Assembly: GCF_000729995.1 (NCBI RefSeq)
Contig: NZ_JNFG01000007.1
Span: 124,001 to 188,000 of the forward strand
From: Caballeronia sordidicola
GTDB taxonomy: Bacteria > Pseudomonadota > Gammaproteobacteria > Burkholderiales > Burkholderiaceae
Direction: 5' to 3'
DNA length: 64,000 nucleotides
This document shows, piece by piece, positions 1-10,900 of this stretch. Made by a program: the position numbers and the translations under genes. How positions within the stretch are numbered: position 1 is the stretch's first letter; every line of letters begins with the position of its first letter. The notes beneath the pieces are model-generated. The model searched no databases and was not told where the DNA came from. It saw only the letters and a program-made list of their open reading frames with translations.

Positions 1-123
1 CAGCAGCACCCGCTGGCCGATACTGAACGAGACTTCATCGAGCGAATACAGGGGCTCGCAATCGGACTCAGGAGTGGCCACGCGCTCTGCGTCCTGGTCG
101 AGAAATGCAGGGTCGGCGTTCAT
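1..123 (-). CDS. Siderophore ABC importer ATPase, N-terminal part (cut by window edge)
   Basis: Only the first 41 codons are inside the window. They read MNADPAFLDQDAERV and then LYSLDEVSFSIGQRVLL, the usual beta-strand opening of a FhuC/FecE-type ATP-binding subunit just before the Walker A loop, which lies outside. The start lies 5 bases after the stop of the PvdE-like exporter gene, so the two are probably co-transcribed. It would energise the FhuB-like permease encoded at 2007-4037, which has no ATPase gene of its own beside it. The assignment rests on context and a short stretch, so it is likely but not proven. Confidence 0.6.
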   Translation of the reverse strand, partial: MNADPAFLDQDAERVATPESDCEPLYSLDEVSFSIGQRVLL

Positions 124-128
124 ATTGC

Positions 129-1817
129 TCAGGCCGAGGCAACCGGGGCAGGCACCTGCACATAAGCCTGCGGATGAATCGCGTTCGGATGATCGACACG
201 CAAATCCGCACCGCGGCCGAGCTCAACGACCTGACCGTAGTCGAGCTTGATATAACGATCGGCGAGATGGTAATAACGGTCGTCGTGCGTGATGACGACG
301 ATGGTCTTGCCCTTGGCCTGGAGCTCGGGCAGCAACTGCCTGTAGAACACTTCCTTGAAGGTCGGGTCCTGGTCGGCGGCCCATTCGTCGAAGACGTAGA
401 AAGGCCTGTCTTCCAGATACGTGACCAGCAAAGCCAAGCGCTTACGCTGACCTTGCGACAGGTCGGTCGTGGAAAACACGCCGTCCTTGATCGTGACCTT
501 GTGATCGAGTTGCAGGTGTTCAAGCAGCAGTTTCGCATGAGCGTCCAGGCCTTCCACCTTCATGCCGAACAGCGTGTCGAAGAGGTAAAAGTCATTGAAG
601 ACCACCGAGAAATGCTGGCGATAAATATCGCGGCGCGCTTCATCGACAGGTCTGCCGTTGAGCAGGATCTGCCCGCCTTCGGGCGCATAGAGGCCGACGA
701 GCATTTTCGCGAGCGTCGTCTTGCCGCTGCCGTTGCCGCCGATCAGGTAGATCAGTTCGCCCGGCTTGAACGTCAGGTCGATCGGGCCCAGGGTGAAGAC
801 TTCGTTTTCCTTTTCGCGGAAGTATCGATGGGTGACCTTGTCGAGCACGATGCTGTCGAAGGCCTTGGCTGGTGCTTCGTGCAAGGTATCTTCGAGCGGC
901 AGTTCGGCGTTGACCTGTTCAATCCGCTCCAGTGCAACCTTCGCCGAACTGACGTTCGGGATGGCGGACAGCAGGCCTTCGATCGGCATGATCATGTACA
1001 GAAAGATCATGGCGTAGCCCGACATCACGTGGGTGCTTACCGGAAACTTGCGCGCGAGCACGAACAGCGTAATGCCGATGAACGCGAACAGAATGAAGCT
1101 GCCCCAGCTCGCGGCCGCTGAGTACAGGATGTAGCCACGCGTGCGCTGGACACGTACCGCTTCCACGTTGGTTTCCAGCGTGTCCGTCACGAACGCACTC
1201 TTGCGCTCGCGATGCAGTTTGAGCTCCTTGGCGCCATCGAAGAGCGCGCGGAAATGCTTGACGAGTTCGTCCTCCTTGCGCCGTGACCCTCGTAGATGAA
1301 ACAGCGCCTTCGTGTTGGCAATATGAAAACCCATCGAGCCGATGAAGATAGTCAATACAGCGAAGAGCAGGATCTGCCATGACAGATAACCGAGATATGC
1401 GAGGCAACCGGCAATCACGGCGCCGTGCATCGCGAGCGCGGGCAGGCTCAGGAACAGGATGACGATCGTATCCAGGTCTTGTGTCAGCACGGTGAGCGCC
1501 TTGGACGCGCCCTGCTTTTCCAGATGCTGATACGAAGCGTCGGCAATGCGGCGGATGGTGCGCATGCGCAGCGTTGCCTTGGCGCGCTGGCCGAGCTGCA
1601 TGAATAAGGTTTGCGACAGCGTTCGTGTGCCGAGCACAACCACGCCCACGATCAGGAATTGCCAGCCGAGTTCGATGAGCTTCGTATTCGACGCCCCAAG
1701 TGCCTGGTTGATCAATGCGATGAGCGCCGCGTTGCCGAACCCGCTGACGAGGCTCGCCACCACCGCGACAGCCAGCACCCAGCGTGAGTTGCGGACAAGA
1801 TACAAGAACAGCGACAT
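129..1817 (-). CDS. PvdE/cyclic-peptide-type ABC exporter, fused permease and ATPase
   Basis: A 562-residue ABC half-transporter with about six membrane segments in the first 300 residues, then a nucleotide-binding domain. Visible motifs are Walker A GGNGSGKTT, the signature LSQGQRKR and Walker B-like FYVFDEWAADQDP with a following THDD switch histidine. The architecture is that of the cyclic peptide exporter family (PvdE, SyrD), which moves siderophore or lipopeptide precursors from cytoplasm to periplasm. A start 24 codons upstream is open, but ATG at 1817 has a strong AAGGAG 6 bases ahead and gives the usual MSLFLYLVRNSRW N-terminus. A Fur-box-like sequence lies about 105 bases upstream. 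The likely cargo is the lipopeptide made by the three NRPSs in this window. Confidence 0.88.
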   Translation of the reverse strand: MSLFLYLVRNSRWVLAVAVVASLVSGFGNAALIALINQALGASNTKLIELGWQFLIVGVVVLGTRTLSQTLFMQLGQRAKATLRMRTIRRIADASYQHLEKQGASKALTVLTQDLDTIVILFLSLPALAMHGAVIAGCLAYLGYLSWQILLFAVLTIFIGSMGFHIANTKALFHLRGSRRKEDELVKHFRALFDGAKELKLHRERKSAFVTDTLETNVEAVRVQRTRGYILYSAAASWGSFILFAFIGITLFVLARKFPVSTHVMSGYAMIFLYMIMPIEGLLSAIPNVSSAKVALERIEQVNAELPLEDTLHEAPAKAFDSIVLDKVTHRYFREKENEVFTLGPIDLTFKPGELIYLIGGNGSGKTTLAKMLVGLYAPEGGQILLNGRPVDEARRDIYRQHFSVVFNDFYLFDTLFGMKVEGLDAHAKLLLEHLQLDHKVTIKDGVFSTTDLSQGQRKRLALLVTYLEDRPFYVFDEWAADQDPTFKEVFYRQLLPELQAKGKTIVVITHDDRYYHLADRYIKLDYGQVVELGRGADLRVDHPNAIHPQAYVQVPAPVASA

Positions 1818-1921
1818 GAAACTCCTTGTGGGCAACGAGTGAAAACCGAACGCAATTCCGCGTGTAAAAGGACGGTCCGGCCGCGTCACAGAATAGTTAA
1901 TTTGATAAGTGAAGTCAATTA

Positions 1922-1940
1922 AATGCGAATCATTTGCATT
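1922..1940 (-). promoter_or_regulatory. Fur-box-like operator for exporter unit
   Basis: The 19-base sequence AATGCGAATCATTTGCATT is a near-perfect inverted repeat close to the Fur consensus. It lies in the gap between the permease gene and the exporter gene, in the position expected for iron-repressed transcription of the exporter and the following ATPase. Confidence 0.65.
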
Positions 1941-2006
1941 ACGAGACTTCGCCGATAGAGCGGCCGCGCAAGTGCTTGGAGAGCGGCGCGGATGCTCGTA
2001 AAGGCC

Positions 2007-4037
2007 TCAAGTACTGGACGCATCACGCGGGCTGCGCTTGAACATCGTGACAATCAGGTACACGCCGCCCAGCAGCGTCGCCATCACGCCCGCCGGCATC
2101 TCCTGCGGGAACAGGACCCATCGGCCGAGCCAGTCGGATGCGACCATTAGCGCTGCGCCCAGCGCCGCTGAAACGAACAGCAGCGGCACAGCCCGCCGGA
2201 TACCGAGCATGCGTGTCATGTGCGGCGCCATGAGGCCGATAAATGACAGGGGGCCGATCACTAATGTTGCAGCCGCCGTCAGCAGCGCACTCAACATCAG
2301 CAGCGCAAAACGGGCGACGGTTATGTTGACTCCCAAGCCCCGCGACACGGCTGCGCCCAACGGCAGGATCTCCAGCCAGCGCCGGCAGAACGGCACCACG
2401 CAAAGCGCTGCCAACGCGACCACGGCAACCACGCCTGCAGCCCCCGCGCTGACGTTATAAGTTGATCCCGCGAGCAGGTTGTAGAGGACGATCACTCGCG
2501 GATCGTCGCTCGCAACAGCAATGGTCGACACTGCCTGGAACACGGCGCTGATCGTCACGCCGGCGAGTATCAGCGTGTCGGGTGCATAGGACGATTTGCG
2601 CGCAAAGAGCAACAGCGCGCCCAATGTAATCACCGATCCGCATGCGCACCAGATCAGGAACGTCGGTAGCCCCGGACTGACCGTCAGGAACAACGCCCCG
2701 GTGAGCCCCATCGCGCCGCCGGCCGTGATGCCAAGCAGGTCGGGACTCGCCATCGGATTGCCCGTCATGCGCTGGACGATGCCACCCGCGAGCGCGAGCA
2801 GGACACCTACGCCCATCGCCGCGATCACGTGGGGCATCCGCAGGAATAGCAACGCGGATACCTCCTCCGGGCGGCTGACGTGCCAGCCTGCAAGACCATG
2901 CCCCACGCCAAGCGACAAGCCGATGACCACCAGCAAAACCAGTACGCAGACGCTCGTCGTCAACGCCAGCGCGCGCGATGACAGCGGGTCTGACTGTATC
3001 GAGGGGGCATGAGTCAGGTCGGGCCGTCCGCGCAAGCGCCGCAACATGACCAGCAGCAGGGGTGCGCCCAGCAACGTGGTGATTGCGCCCGTCGGAATCG
3101 TGGTTCCGAAACGTCCCGCGAGTTCCTGCGCGATCTGGTCTGCGAGCCATAGCAGCGCTGCGCCGAACAAGGGCGACCACAACATCCGGTCACGCAAGCG
3201 GCGCGCACCGGCAAGGCGCGCAAGCGTCGGTGCGGCCAGGCCGATGAAACCGATCACACCCACTGCGCTCACCACGAACGCGGTCACGAGCAAGGTCAGG
3301 AAGAGCGCCGCGCCGCGCGTCATGCGCAACGAGACACCCAGGCTGCTGGCGACGGTGTCACCCAGATCGAATACGGCCATGGGCCGCATGCACAGCAGCA
3401 GCAACGCCACGCACGGAACGAGCCGCACAAGCAGCGCCAGCGCAACGCTCCAGTCGTGCTGTCCAAGCGAACCTCCGCCCCAGATCATCAGGGCGCTCAG
3501 CAAGTCGTAGTGCGAAATCGCGAGCGCGAAACTCAACGCGCCGCAGCATAGGTTGACAATCATGCCGCCGAGAATCAGTGCGAGCGGAGAGATGCCGCGT
3601 CGCGCGGCCAGCGCAAAAACAATCGCCAATGCTACTGCGCCACCGGCCAGCGCAACCCCATCGCGACCCGATACCAGCAAGCCGGGGGCATAAACAGTCG
3701 CAATCGAGAGCCCCAGATAGGAGCCGGAGAAGATGCCGAGGGTCATCGGTTCGGCGAGCGGATTACGCAGCACTTGCTGGGTCGCCACGCCGGCAAGTCC
3801 GAGCGCCGCGCCGCACAGCCACGCGACCGCGATGCGTGGCAGGTCGCCATAGTGGACAAGCAGCTGGCGCAGATCCGTCGGCGATGGAGCCGTCAACGCT
3901 TGCCACCACAACGACGCCGGCAAGCGCTCCTCCAGCCTATGCAGCGACAACAGCGCGGCCAGCACGATCAAAAGACAAATCGGCAGGAACGGCCAGCGTC
4001 GTGAGGGAACCACGGGGACGGTCGTGACGCTTTTCAT
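2007..4037 (-). CDS. FhuB-like double-length siderophore permease
   Basis: A 676-residue inner-membrane protein made of two tandem FecCD-type permease halves, the first about residues 20-330 and the second about 350-676. Each half has the typical strings, for example GATQQ-like GVATQQVLRNPLAEP in the first and GGIVQRMTGNPMASPDLLGI in the second, and the GFIGLxAP loop appears as GFIGLAAPTLAR and SFIGLMAPHMTR. Fusion of both halves in one chain is the FhuB arrangement. An in-frame start 48 codons upstream lies inside the binding-protein gene; ATG at 4037 gives ATGA overlap with that gene and a normal N-terminus (MKSVTTVPVV), so it is preferred. It should import the ferric siderophore with the FhuD-like protein and the ATPase at 1-123. 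Confidence 0.88.
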   Translation of the reverse strand: MKSVTTVPVVPSRRWPFLPICLLIVLAALLSLHRLEERLPASLWWQALTAPSPTDLRQLLVHYGDLPRIAVAWLCGAALGLAGVATQQVLRNPLAEPMTLGIFSGSYLGLSIATVYAPGLLVSGRDGVALAGGAVALAIVFALAARRGISPLALILGGMIVNLCCGALSFALAISHYDLLSALMIWGGGSLGQHDWSVALALLVRLVPCVALLLLCMRPMAVFDLGDTVASSLGVSLRMTRGAALFLTLLVTAFVVSAVGVIGFIGLAAPTLARLAGARRLRDRMLWSPLFGAALLWLADQIAQELAGRFGTTIPTGAITTLLGAPLLLVMLRRLRGRPDLTHAPSIQSDPLSSRALALTTSVCVLVLLVVIGLSLGVGHGLAGWHVSRPEEVSALLFLRMPHVIAAMGVGVLLALAGGIVQRMTGNPMASPDLLGITAGGAMGLTGALFLTVSPGLPTFLIWCACGSVITLGALLLFARKSSYAPDTLILAGVTISAVFQAVSTIAVASDDPRVIVLYNLLAGSTYNVSAGAAGVVAVVALAALCVVPFCRRWLEILPLGAAVSRGLGVNITVARFALLMLSALLTAAATLVIGPLSFIGLMAPHMTRMLGIRRAVPLLFVSAALGAALMVASDWLGRWVLFPQEMPAGVMATLLGGVYLIVTMFKRSPRDASST

Positions 4038-4942
4038 GCGCGCTCCTTCGCTGCGCCGACTTGCTCGAAGGCATCGACCAGCACGCGGGAGAAGAACATC
4101 GCGGAAAGAACGCAGCCGTCGGGCGGAACGCGCGGCAGGCCCATCATGCGGCCCTCGTTCATGAACGGCATGGCGTGCCACAAGGGGCTGGTTTTCATCA
4201 TGTTCGCGACGGAAGACGCAAGCGGCTTCATGTAGAGCAGCGTCGCGTCGGGCACGCTACCCAGCACGTCGAAACCGGTTGTGGAAAAGGCTCCCGACTG
4301 GGTCGCGTTTCGCAGCCCGAGCGTCGTCATCAGTTCGCCATAGAAGCTGTTCGGACCGAACACACGGACGTGCGCTTCATCGATAAAATTCACCATGTAA
4401 AGCGGGCTGCTACTTACATCTGGTAGCGCGGCTAGCGCCGTGCGCGCGTGATCGAGTGCCGTATCCGCTTGCGCGAGAAGTGCTTCGGCGCGCGCTTCGC
4501 AGCCCAGCAAACGCGCGAGCTGAAGCGTTTCTGCACGTGCCGCGGAATAAGGCGTGTCGCTCGACCTGTAGCGCCCGAGCGTGACCGTAGGCGCGACGCG
4601 TTCGAGCGCCGCCCGCAGCGTCGCGTGAGCTGGCGAAATGACAATCAGGTCGGGCTTCAACGCGAACAGTAATTCCATGTTCGGCTGGAACATCAGGCCG
4701 AGATCCACCACCGATGCAGGCACATCGCACGCCGTGAAATTCCTGCGGAAGTCTCGGGTATTCGCGATCCCGACCGGCACCACGCCGATCGACAACACCA
4801 TCTCCGTCAGTCCCCAGTCGAGCACGACTACACGGCGCGGCGGCGCTACGGAAGCGTCACCCGCCACAGCAACATGGGAGAGTACGGTGACGGCAAGTGC
4901 GCCGGCGCCCAGCAGCGCGGAAAGCATGGCGCGTCGGTTCAT
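4034..4942 (-). CDS. FhuD-like periplasmic siderophore-binding protein
   Basis: A 302-residue protein with an N-terminal export signal (MNRRAMLSALLGAGALAVTVLSH, about 27 residues, with an RR pair that could be Tat). The mature part has the class III binding-protein fold signs: VVVLDWGLTEMVLSIGVVPVGIA at the start, then FQPNMELLFALKPDLIVIS, and a long central helix. This family carries hydroxamate and similar ferric siderophores to FhuB-type permeases in the periplasm. It overlaps the NRPS gene upstream and the permease gene downstream by ATGA junctions, so translation of the three is probably coupled. Confidence 0.87.
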   Translation of the reverse strand: MNRRAMLSALLGAGALAVTVLSHVAVAGDASVAPPRRVVVLDWGLTEMVLSIGVVPVGIANTRDFRRNFTACDVPASVVDLGLMFQPNMELLFALKPDLIVISPAHATLRAALERVAPTVTLGRYRSSDTPYSAARAETLQLARLLGCEARAEALLAQADTALDHARTALAALPDVSSSPLYMVNFIDEAHVRVFGPNSFYGELMTTLGLRNATQSGAFSTTGFDVLGSVPDATLLYMKPLASSVANMMKTSPLWHAMPFMNEGRMMGLPRVPPDGCVLSAMFFSRVLVDAFEQVGAAKERA

Positions 4943-7900
4943 TGCATGAGTTCGGAGAGAATGGATTGCATGTCGTCGGTCAAGCGGTCTTGTTCTGCCA
5001 CGCCCTTCCGCGCGGTAGACACGACAGCGGCGAACGTCTCGAGCGTCGGCGCGGCGAATAGCGCAGCGAGTTCGACTTCGACCGATAACTGCCGCGAGAT
5101 TCGCCGCTGGACCTGGAGGCTGAAAATGGAGTCGCCGCCGAGTTCGAAGAAGTTATCGCTGCGGCTTATGCGCTCAATCGGTTCTATTCCAAGGACGTCG
5201 GACCAGATCTGCGCGATGACCGCTTCTACTTCGCCCTGCGGTGGTTCGTAGTTCCTCGTGGCGGACAGCTCCGGGGCCGGCAAAGCATGCCGGTCTACCT
5301 TGCCGTTCGGCGTCAGCGGCAACGCGTCGAGCACGAGTATCGCCCCGGGCACCATGTAGTCGGGCAGGACGTCATGCAATGCCGTTTTCAACGTTGATCC
5401 ATCGATCACCGTGCCCGTCTGCGCGCTCACGTATGCAACAAGACGAGTGGCGTCGTGAAGGGTTGCTACCGCGTCCCGTACGTCCGGCAGAGCAAGCAGC
5501 GCCGTCTCAATCTCGCCCAGTTCAATACGGAAGCCACGCAGCTTCACCTGATGATCGATGCGTCCGAGGAACTCCAGTTGGCCCGCGTTGTTCCAGCGTA
5601 CCAAGTCACCGGTTCGATACAAACGGCCGCCCTCGCTCAAGTCGAACGGGTCAGGTATGAAACGTTCTGCCGTCAGCGCTGCTCGGTTCAGATAACCCCG
5701 CGCCAGTCCCGCGCCGCCCAGGTACAGTTCGCCAGCCATGCCTCGCGGCACGAGATTCAACGCCGCGTCCAGCACATACGTCGTACGCTCGCCCACGGGG
5801 ATGCCGATCGGTGCATACGCGCTATCGAATTCGGACGCTCCATCAGCGCCCCACACGGTCGACGTAATCACCGTTTCCGACGGTCCATACGCGTTAAAAA
5901 TCCACGAGGGCTTCAAGTGCTTCCTGACCATTTCGAAGCCGCTGCGCGACCAGCCTTCCCCACCTACAATGCACGTCCTGACCGATACCGCACCCGGCCC
6001 GATCTCCTGAGCGAAGGCATTGACATAGGCAGGCGGCAAATCCAGTATCGATATCTTGTGCGCCTCCATCTCGGCCGCAAGCCGCTGAGCCGGCCAGACG
6101 GTGTCGTCGCGTAATACGATCGCCCCGCCGCTGATCAACGGGGCCAGCCACTGCTCGGCGGCGGCGTCGAAGCTGATCGAAGCGAAATGCAGTTGCCGGT
6201 CTTCCGGGGTGATGCCATAGCGGGTTGCAATGGCCTGGCAATGCATCGACAGCGCGTCGTGTGCCACCGCCACGCCCTTGGGCTTGCCGGTAGAGCCCGA
6301 TGTATAGATCACATACGCCAGGTTGCCGCCAGCGAGCTTGACGGACGGATTGCTAGCCGGTTCCGCCGATACATCGAGCGTATCCAGATCCAGCCGCTTC
6401 AGCCCAACTTCTGCCGGCAGCCGTCCGTGAAGATGCGACTGGGTAATCAGCAACGTGATGCCGCTATCCGCCGCCATGTGAGCGAGACGTTCGACGGGGT
6501 ACGCCGGGTCTAGCGGTACATATGCACCACCCGCTTTCAGGACGGCCAGCAGGCCCACGATCATCTCAGCCGAACGCGCCACGGCAAACCCGACCCGCAC
6601 TTCCGGTCCCACCCCTTCCCGCATCAAACGATGCGCAAGGCGGTTTGCCCGTGCGTTCAGTTCGCCATAACTCAAGCTGTCGTGACCGGCCACGAGCGCG
6701 AGCGCATCCTGTTGCTGCTGTTCGCGTGCCTCGATCAGCATGTGCACCGGTAGCACGTTTTCTGCGGATGCAGCCAATGCGTCGGCATGGCCCAACGTCA
6801 GCAGCGCTTGCCGTTGCGCGCCGTCAAGCAAGTCGAAGTCAGCGAGCAACCGGTCCGCTGCACCGCCAAACGCGCTCAGCAAGCCGCCCGTTTGCTGCGC
6901 AATGCCTGCTACGTCCCCGTCGGAAAACGCCTCGTGCGCGAACCGGCAGTCCAGCTTCAAGGTGTCGCCCAGCATCACGCCCAAGGTCAGCGGGTAGCTG
7001 GTTTCATCGCAAGCACGGACGTTGTCGATCGTCAGGCCACCGGGCGACGCTTCTTTCAGCGCGGTATCGACGGGATAGTTCTCGAAGACCACGACAGTAT
7101 CGAACAGGCCTTGCGCGCTTGCACCCGCCCAGCGCTGGATCTCAACCAGCGGCGTGTGTGCATGTTCCTGCGCGGTCATGCCTTGCTGCTGCAATTCGCG
7201 CAGCCAGTCGCCCAGCCGCTTGCCGGCATGCGGCTGGGCGATCACCGGCAGCGTGTTGATGAAGAGCCCGAGCAACTTCGACGCGCCGGCCAGACCGGCA
7301 GGCCGGCCTGCAAGTGTTGCGCCGAAGATCACTGTCGACTGGTTCGTGTAACGGTGCAGCAGCAGCGCCCACGCGGCCTGAACGAGTGTGTTAACCGTGA
7401 CCCGTTCCTGACGGGCAAATGCAACGAGGCGCGCGGTCGATTCCGGGTTCAGTTCAAAGGTATGTTGACCGTAACCGCTAGCCGTCCCGGTACCCGTTTT
7501 TTCATGGCGGCTCGCGACTGCTGTAGCCAGCCGCGTTGGGTCTTCGATTCGCTTTACCTGCTCGCGCCAGTGCTCGGCGCTCGCCTCATCATCGTGCTTC
7601 TGCAACCAGCCGATATAGTCGCGATACCGCCCGCCGTGCGCGGGCAGGCTCTGGCCGCTGTAGTGCCGCAGCACTTCACCGAGCAACTGCGCGACGCTCC
7701 AACCGTCCATCAGCACATGATGGTGCGTCCACATGAAGTGATAGCGATGCGTATCGACACGCACCAGCGCCAGCCTTTGCAAAGGCGCACGCGTGACGTC
7801 GAAACCTTGCTTGAGATCGGCCGCAGCCAGATCGTCCAGCGCAGCGGCAAGGTCGTGGCGGCCGCGCAAATCATGATGCGTCAATGGCAGTTCCACCGAC

Positions 7901-10900
7901 CGCGCCACCCATTGCAGCCAACCCTCTCCCTGGGGTACAAAGCCTGTGCGCAGGATGTCGTGTCGCGCCGTCACCGCAGCCCACGCCGCACTGAAACGCG
8001 CAACATCCAGTCCATCGATATCCGCCCGCAGCTGATTCAGGTACACGCTGCTGCCGGGTGCATACAAGGTGTGGAACAACATCCCGGACTGCATGGGTGA
8101 CAGCGGATAAATATCCACGACGTTCTTCAATGTCAGTGGTAACCGGTCGAGCTCGTGCTGTGTCAGTGAAATTAATTCGAAATCCGAAGGGGTGACACCG
8201 GTTGCACCACTCGTGCAGTGCTCGATCACACGTTCCAGTTCTACGCGAATCGTAGCGATCAGCGCTTCAACCGTGCTCGCCCGATAACGCTCGTCGCTAT
8301 AACCCACGCTCAACGTGAGCGTGCCGTCCAGCACCTTGCCGCTGACAGACAGGTCATGCGGCAACGGCGCCCTTTCATCTTGCGATCGGCCCGCGGATTC
8401 AGACGCAGGTTGCCAGGTAGACGTTGCATCAAAGCTCTGGTCGAACTGGCCGAGATAGTTGAACACGACCCGCGAAGGTTCGATGCCACCCAGCGCGTGC
8501 CGGTCCGCGTCGTCGCCGAGGTACTTGAGCACGCCAAATCCGAGACCCCGGTCCGGTACCCGGCGCAGTGATTCCTTGACTCGCCTCAGCGCCGCACCCA
8601 CATCGCCCTGCGGCTCGAGGGAAACGGGATACAGGCTCGTGAACCAGCCGACCGTGCGGCTCAGGTCGAGGTCGTCGAAGAGATCCTCTCGACCGTGTCC
8701 CTCAAGGTCGATGCGGATTCGCTCCTTTCCGGTCCAGTTGCAAAGCGCGCGACCCAGCGCGGTCAACAGCAGGTCGTTGACATGCGTGCGATACGCTGCC
8801 GGCGCTTCCTGCAGCAGACTTTGCGTCAAGGTACGGTCGAGCCGGAACGTTGCGTGCTGCTGACAAGCCACGATGTTCGCGCCGTCCGGGAAGTCACAGG
8901 GCAGGCCGGCCGGCGTGCGTGTAATTCCCAGCCAATAGTCGACTTGCGCACGCAGCGCAGGGCTCCTCGCGTGGCGTGCCAGGCGTGTCGCCCATTCATT
9001 GCATGAAGTTGTCTTCGGCGGCAATGTGACTGCTTCGTTGGCCTGCAATTGCGCATACGCGGTTCGCAGATCTGCCAGCAGAATGCGCCATGACACGCCA
9101 TCGACAACCAGATGGTGGATCACGAGCAAGAGCCGCCAGCTGCCGTCGGCAAAATTAATTGCCAGCGCTCTCAGCAGCGGTCCCTGACCGAGATCAAGGC
9201 TGCGTTGAGCTTGATTACAAAGCGCCGTGATGTCAGCGGACGTAGCCGCCTCGCGTACCCATAGCAAGTCTGTCGACGGTCGCTCACTACCCAGGGACCA
9301 TCCACCGGCAGCGTCTTGCGTCAGGCGCATGCGCAGCGCGCCGTGGTGCTGCACCAACGCATGCAATGCGCGCTCGAGCAGCGCCGTGTCCAACGGTTCG
9401 CTGCTGGTCAGCAGCACTGCCTGATTCCAGTGATGCCGCTGCTCCATCGGCAGGTCGAGGAACCATGCCTGCATCGGCAAAAGCGCCTTGGTGGTGTCTC
9501 GCTTGACCGCGTCAGTGACGACCGCGGTTGCCGTAACAGGCTCAGCTACCGCAGCAAGCTGGACCACGGTCTGACGCTCGAACAACTGCCGCGGAGTGAC
9601 CTTCCACCCGGCCAGCCGTACGCGCTCCACAATCAGCAGGCTCAGAATTGAATCGCCGCCCAGTTCGAAGAAGTTATCGTCGCGGCCAACGCGTTCGACG
9701 CGCAACACCTCCTGCCAGATACGCGCCAGCATCGGTTCGACATCGCCTTGCGGCGCTTCCCATGCCCGTTCCTGCTGATCAGGCGAAGGCAGCGCCCGGC
9801 GATCGACCTTGCCATTCGGCGACAGCGGCAGGCGCTCGAGTTCGACCCAGGCGGACGGCACCATGTATTCGGGCAGGACGTTGTGAAGGCTCGCAGCCAG
9901 CACGTCACGCTGCAACGCATGACCCGCACGCGCCGTCACGTACGCTACCAGCCGTTTACCTCCCGGCCCATCCTGCGCAATGACTACCGCTTCATCGACG
10001 CCCGGCAAGGTCTGCAATACCGCTTCGATCTCACCCGGCTCAATGCGAAAGCCGCGGATCTTGACCTGATGATCGAGCCGTCCGAGATAGTCGAGTGCTC
10101 CATCCTCGCGCCAGCGCGCAAGGTCGCCCGTGCGATAAAGCCGCCCACCATCCGTGAACGGATCAGGCACAAAACGCTCGGCCGTCAGCGCCGGTCGATT
10201 GAGGTAACCACGCGCGAGTCCCGCACCGCCCAGATAGAGTTCGCCCGCGACACCCACAGGCAAACGATTCATCGACTGGTCGAGCACATGCGTGCTGACG
10301 TTCGCAATCGGCCGACCGATTGGCACCACCGGATCGCCTGCGTGGCAAGTCCAGTGCGTGACGTCGATGGCTGCTTCGGTCGGGCCGTACAGGTTATGCA
10401 ATTGGATATGCGACAGACGTTGCAGCGCACGATCCTGCAATGTCGCCGGCAACGCTTCGCCACTGCAGATGATCTGGCGCAGGCTTCCGCAAACGGCGCT
10501 GTCAGCATCGAGTGAAGCGATGAAGGCTTGCAACATCGGCGGCACGAAATGCAGCGTGGTCACGTTGAAGCGGTCGATCAATTCAACCAGCTTCGCGGGG
10601 TCTCGATGGTCGCCCGGCCCCGCCACCGCCAGACGCGCGCCGAACATGAATGGCCAGAAGAACTCCCAGACCGACACATCGAAGCTGAACGGGGTCTTCT
10701 GCAGAACGGTATCGGTAGCGTCGAGATGGTATGCGGTCTGCATCCAGGCCAGCCGGTTGAACAATGCGCCGTGGCGGTTCGCCGCGCCCTTCGGACGTCC
10801 TGTGGAACCCGACGTATAAATCACGTAGGCCAGGTTTTCCAGGTGGATCTTAACGTCCGGACGAAGCTGCGATTCACCCGATGTATCCAGTTCGTCGAGT

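Noticed and set aside
105..1121. Long plus-strand open frame opposite the exporter gene
   Set aside because: It mirrors the GC-rich exporter gene on the minus strand, has no family motif and an odd Arg/Glu/Asp-rich composition; a shadow frame.
6787..8100. 437-codon plus-strand frame inside the middle NRPS gene
   Set aside because: Antisense to clear C-A domain coding with all motifs on the minus strand; no ribosome site or known fold.
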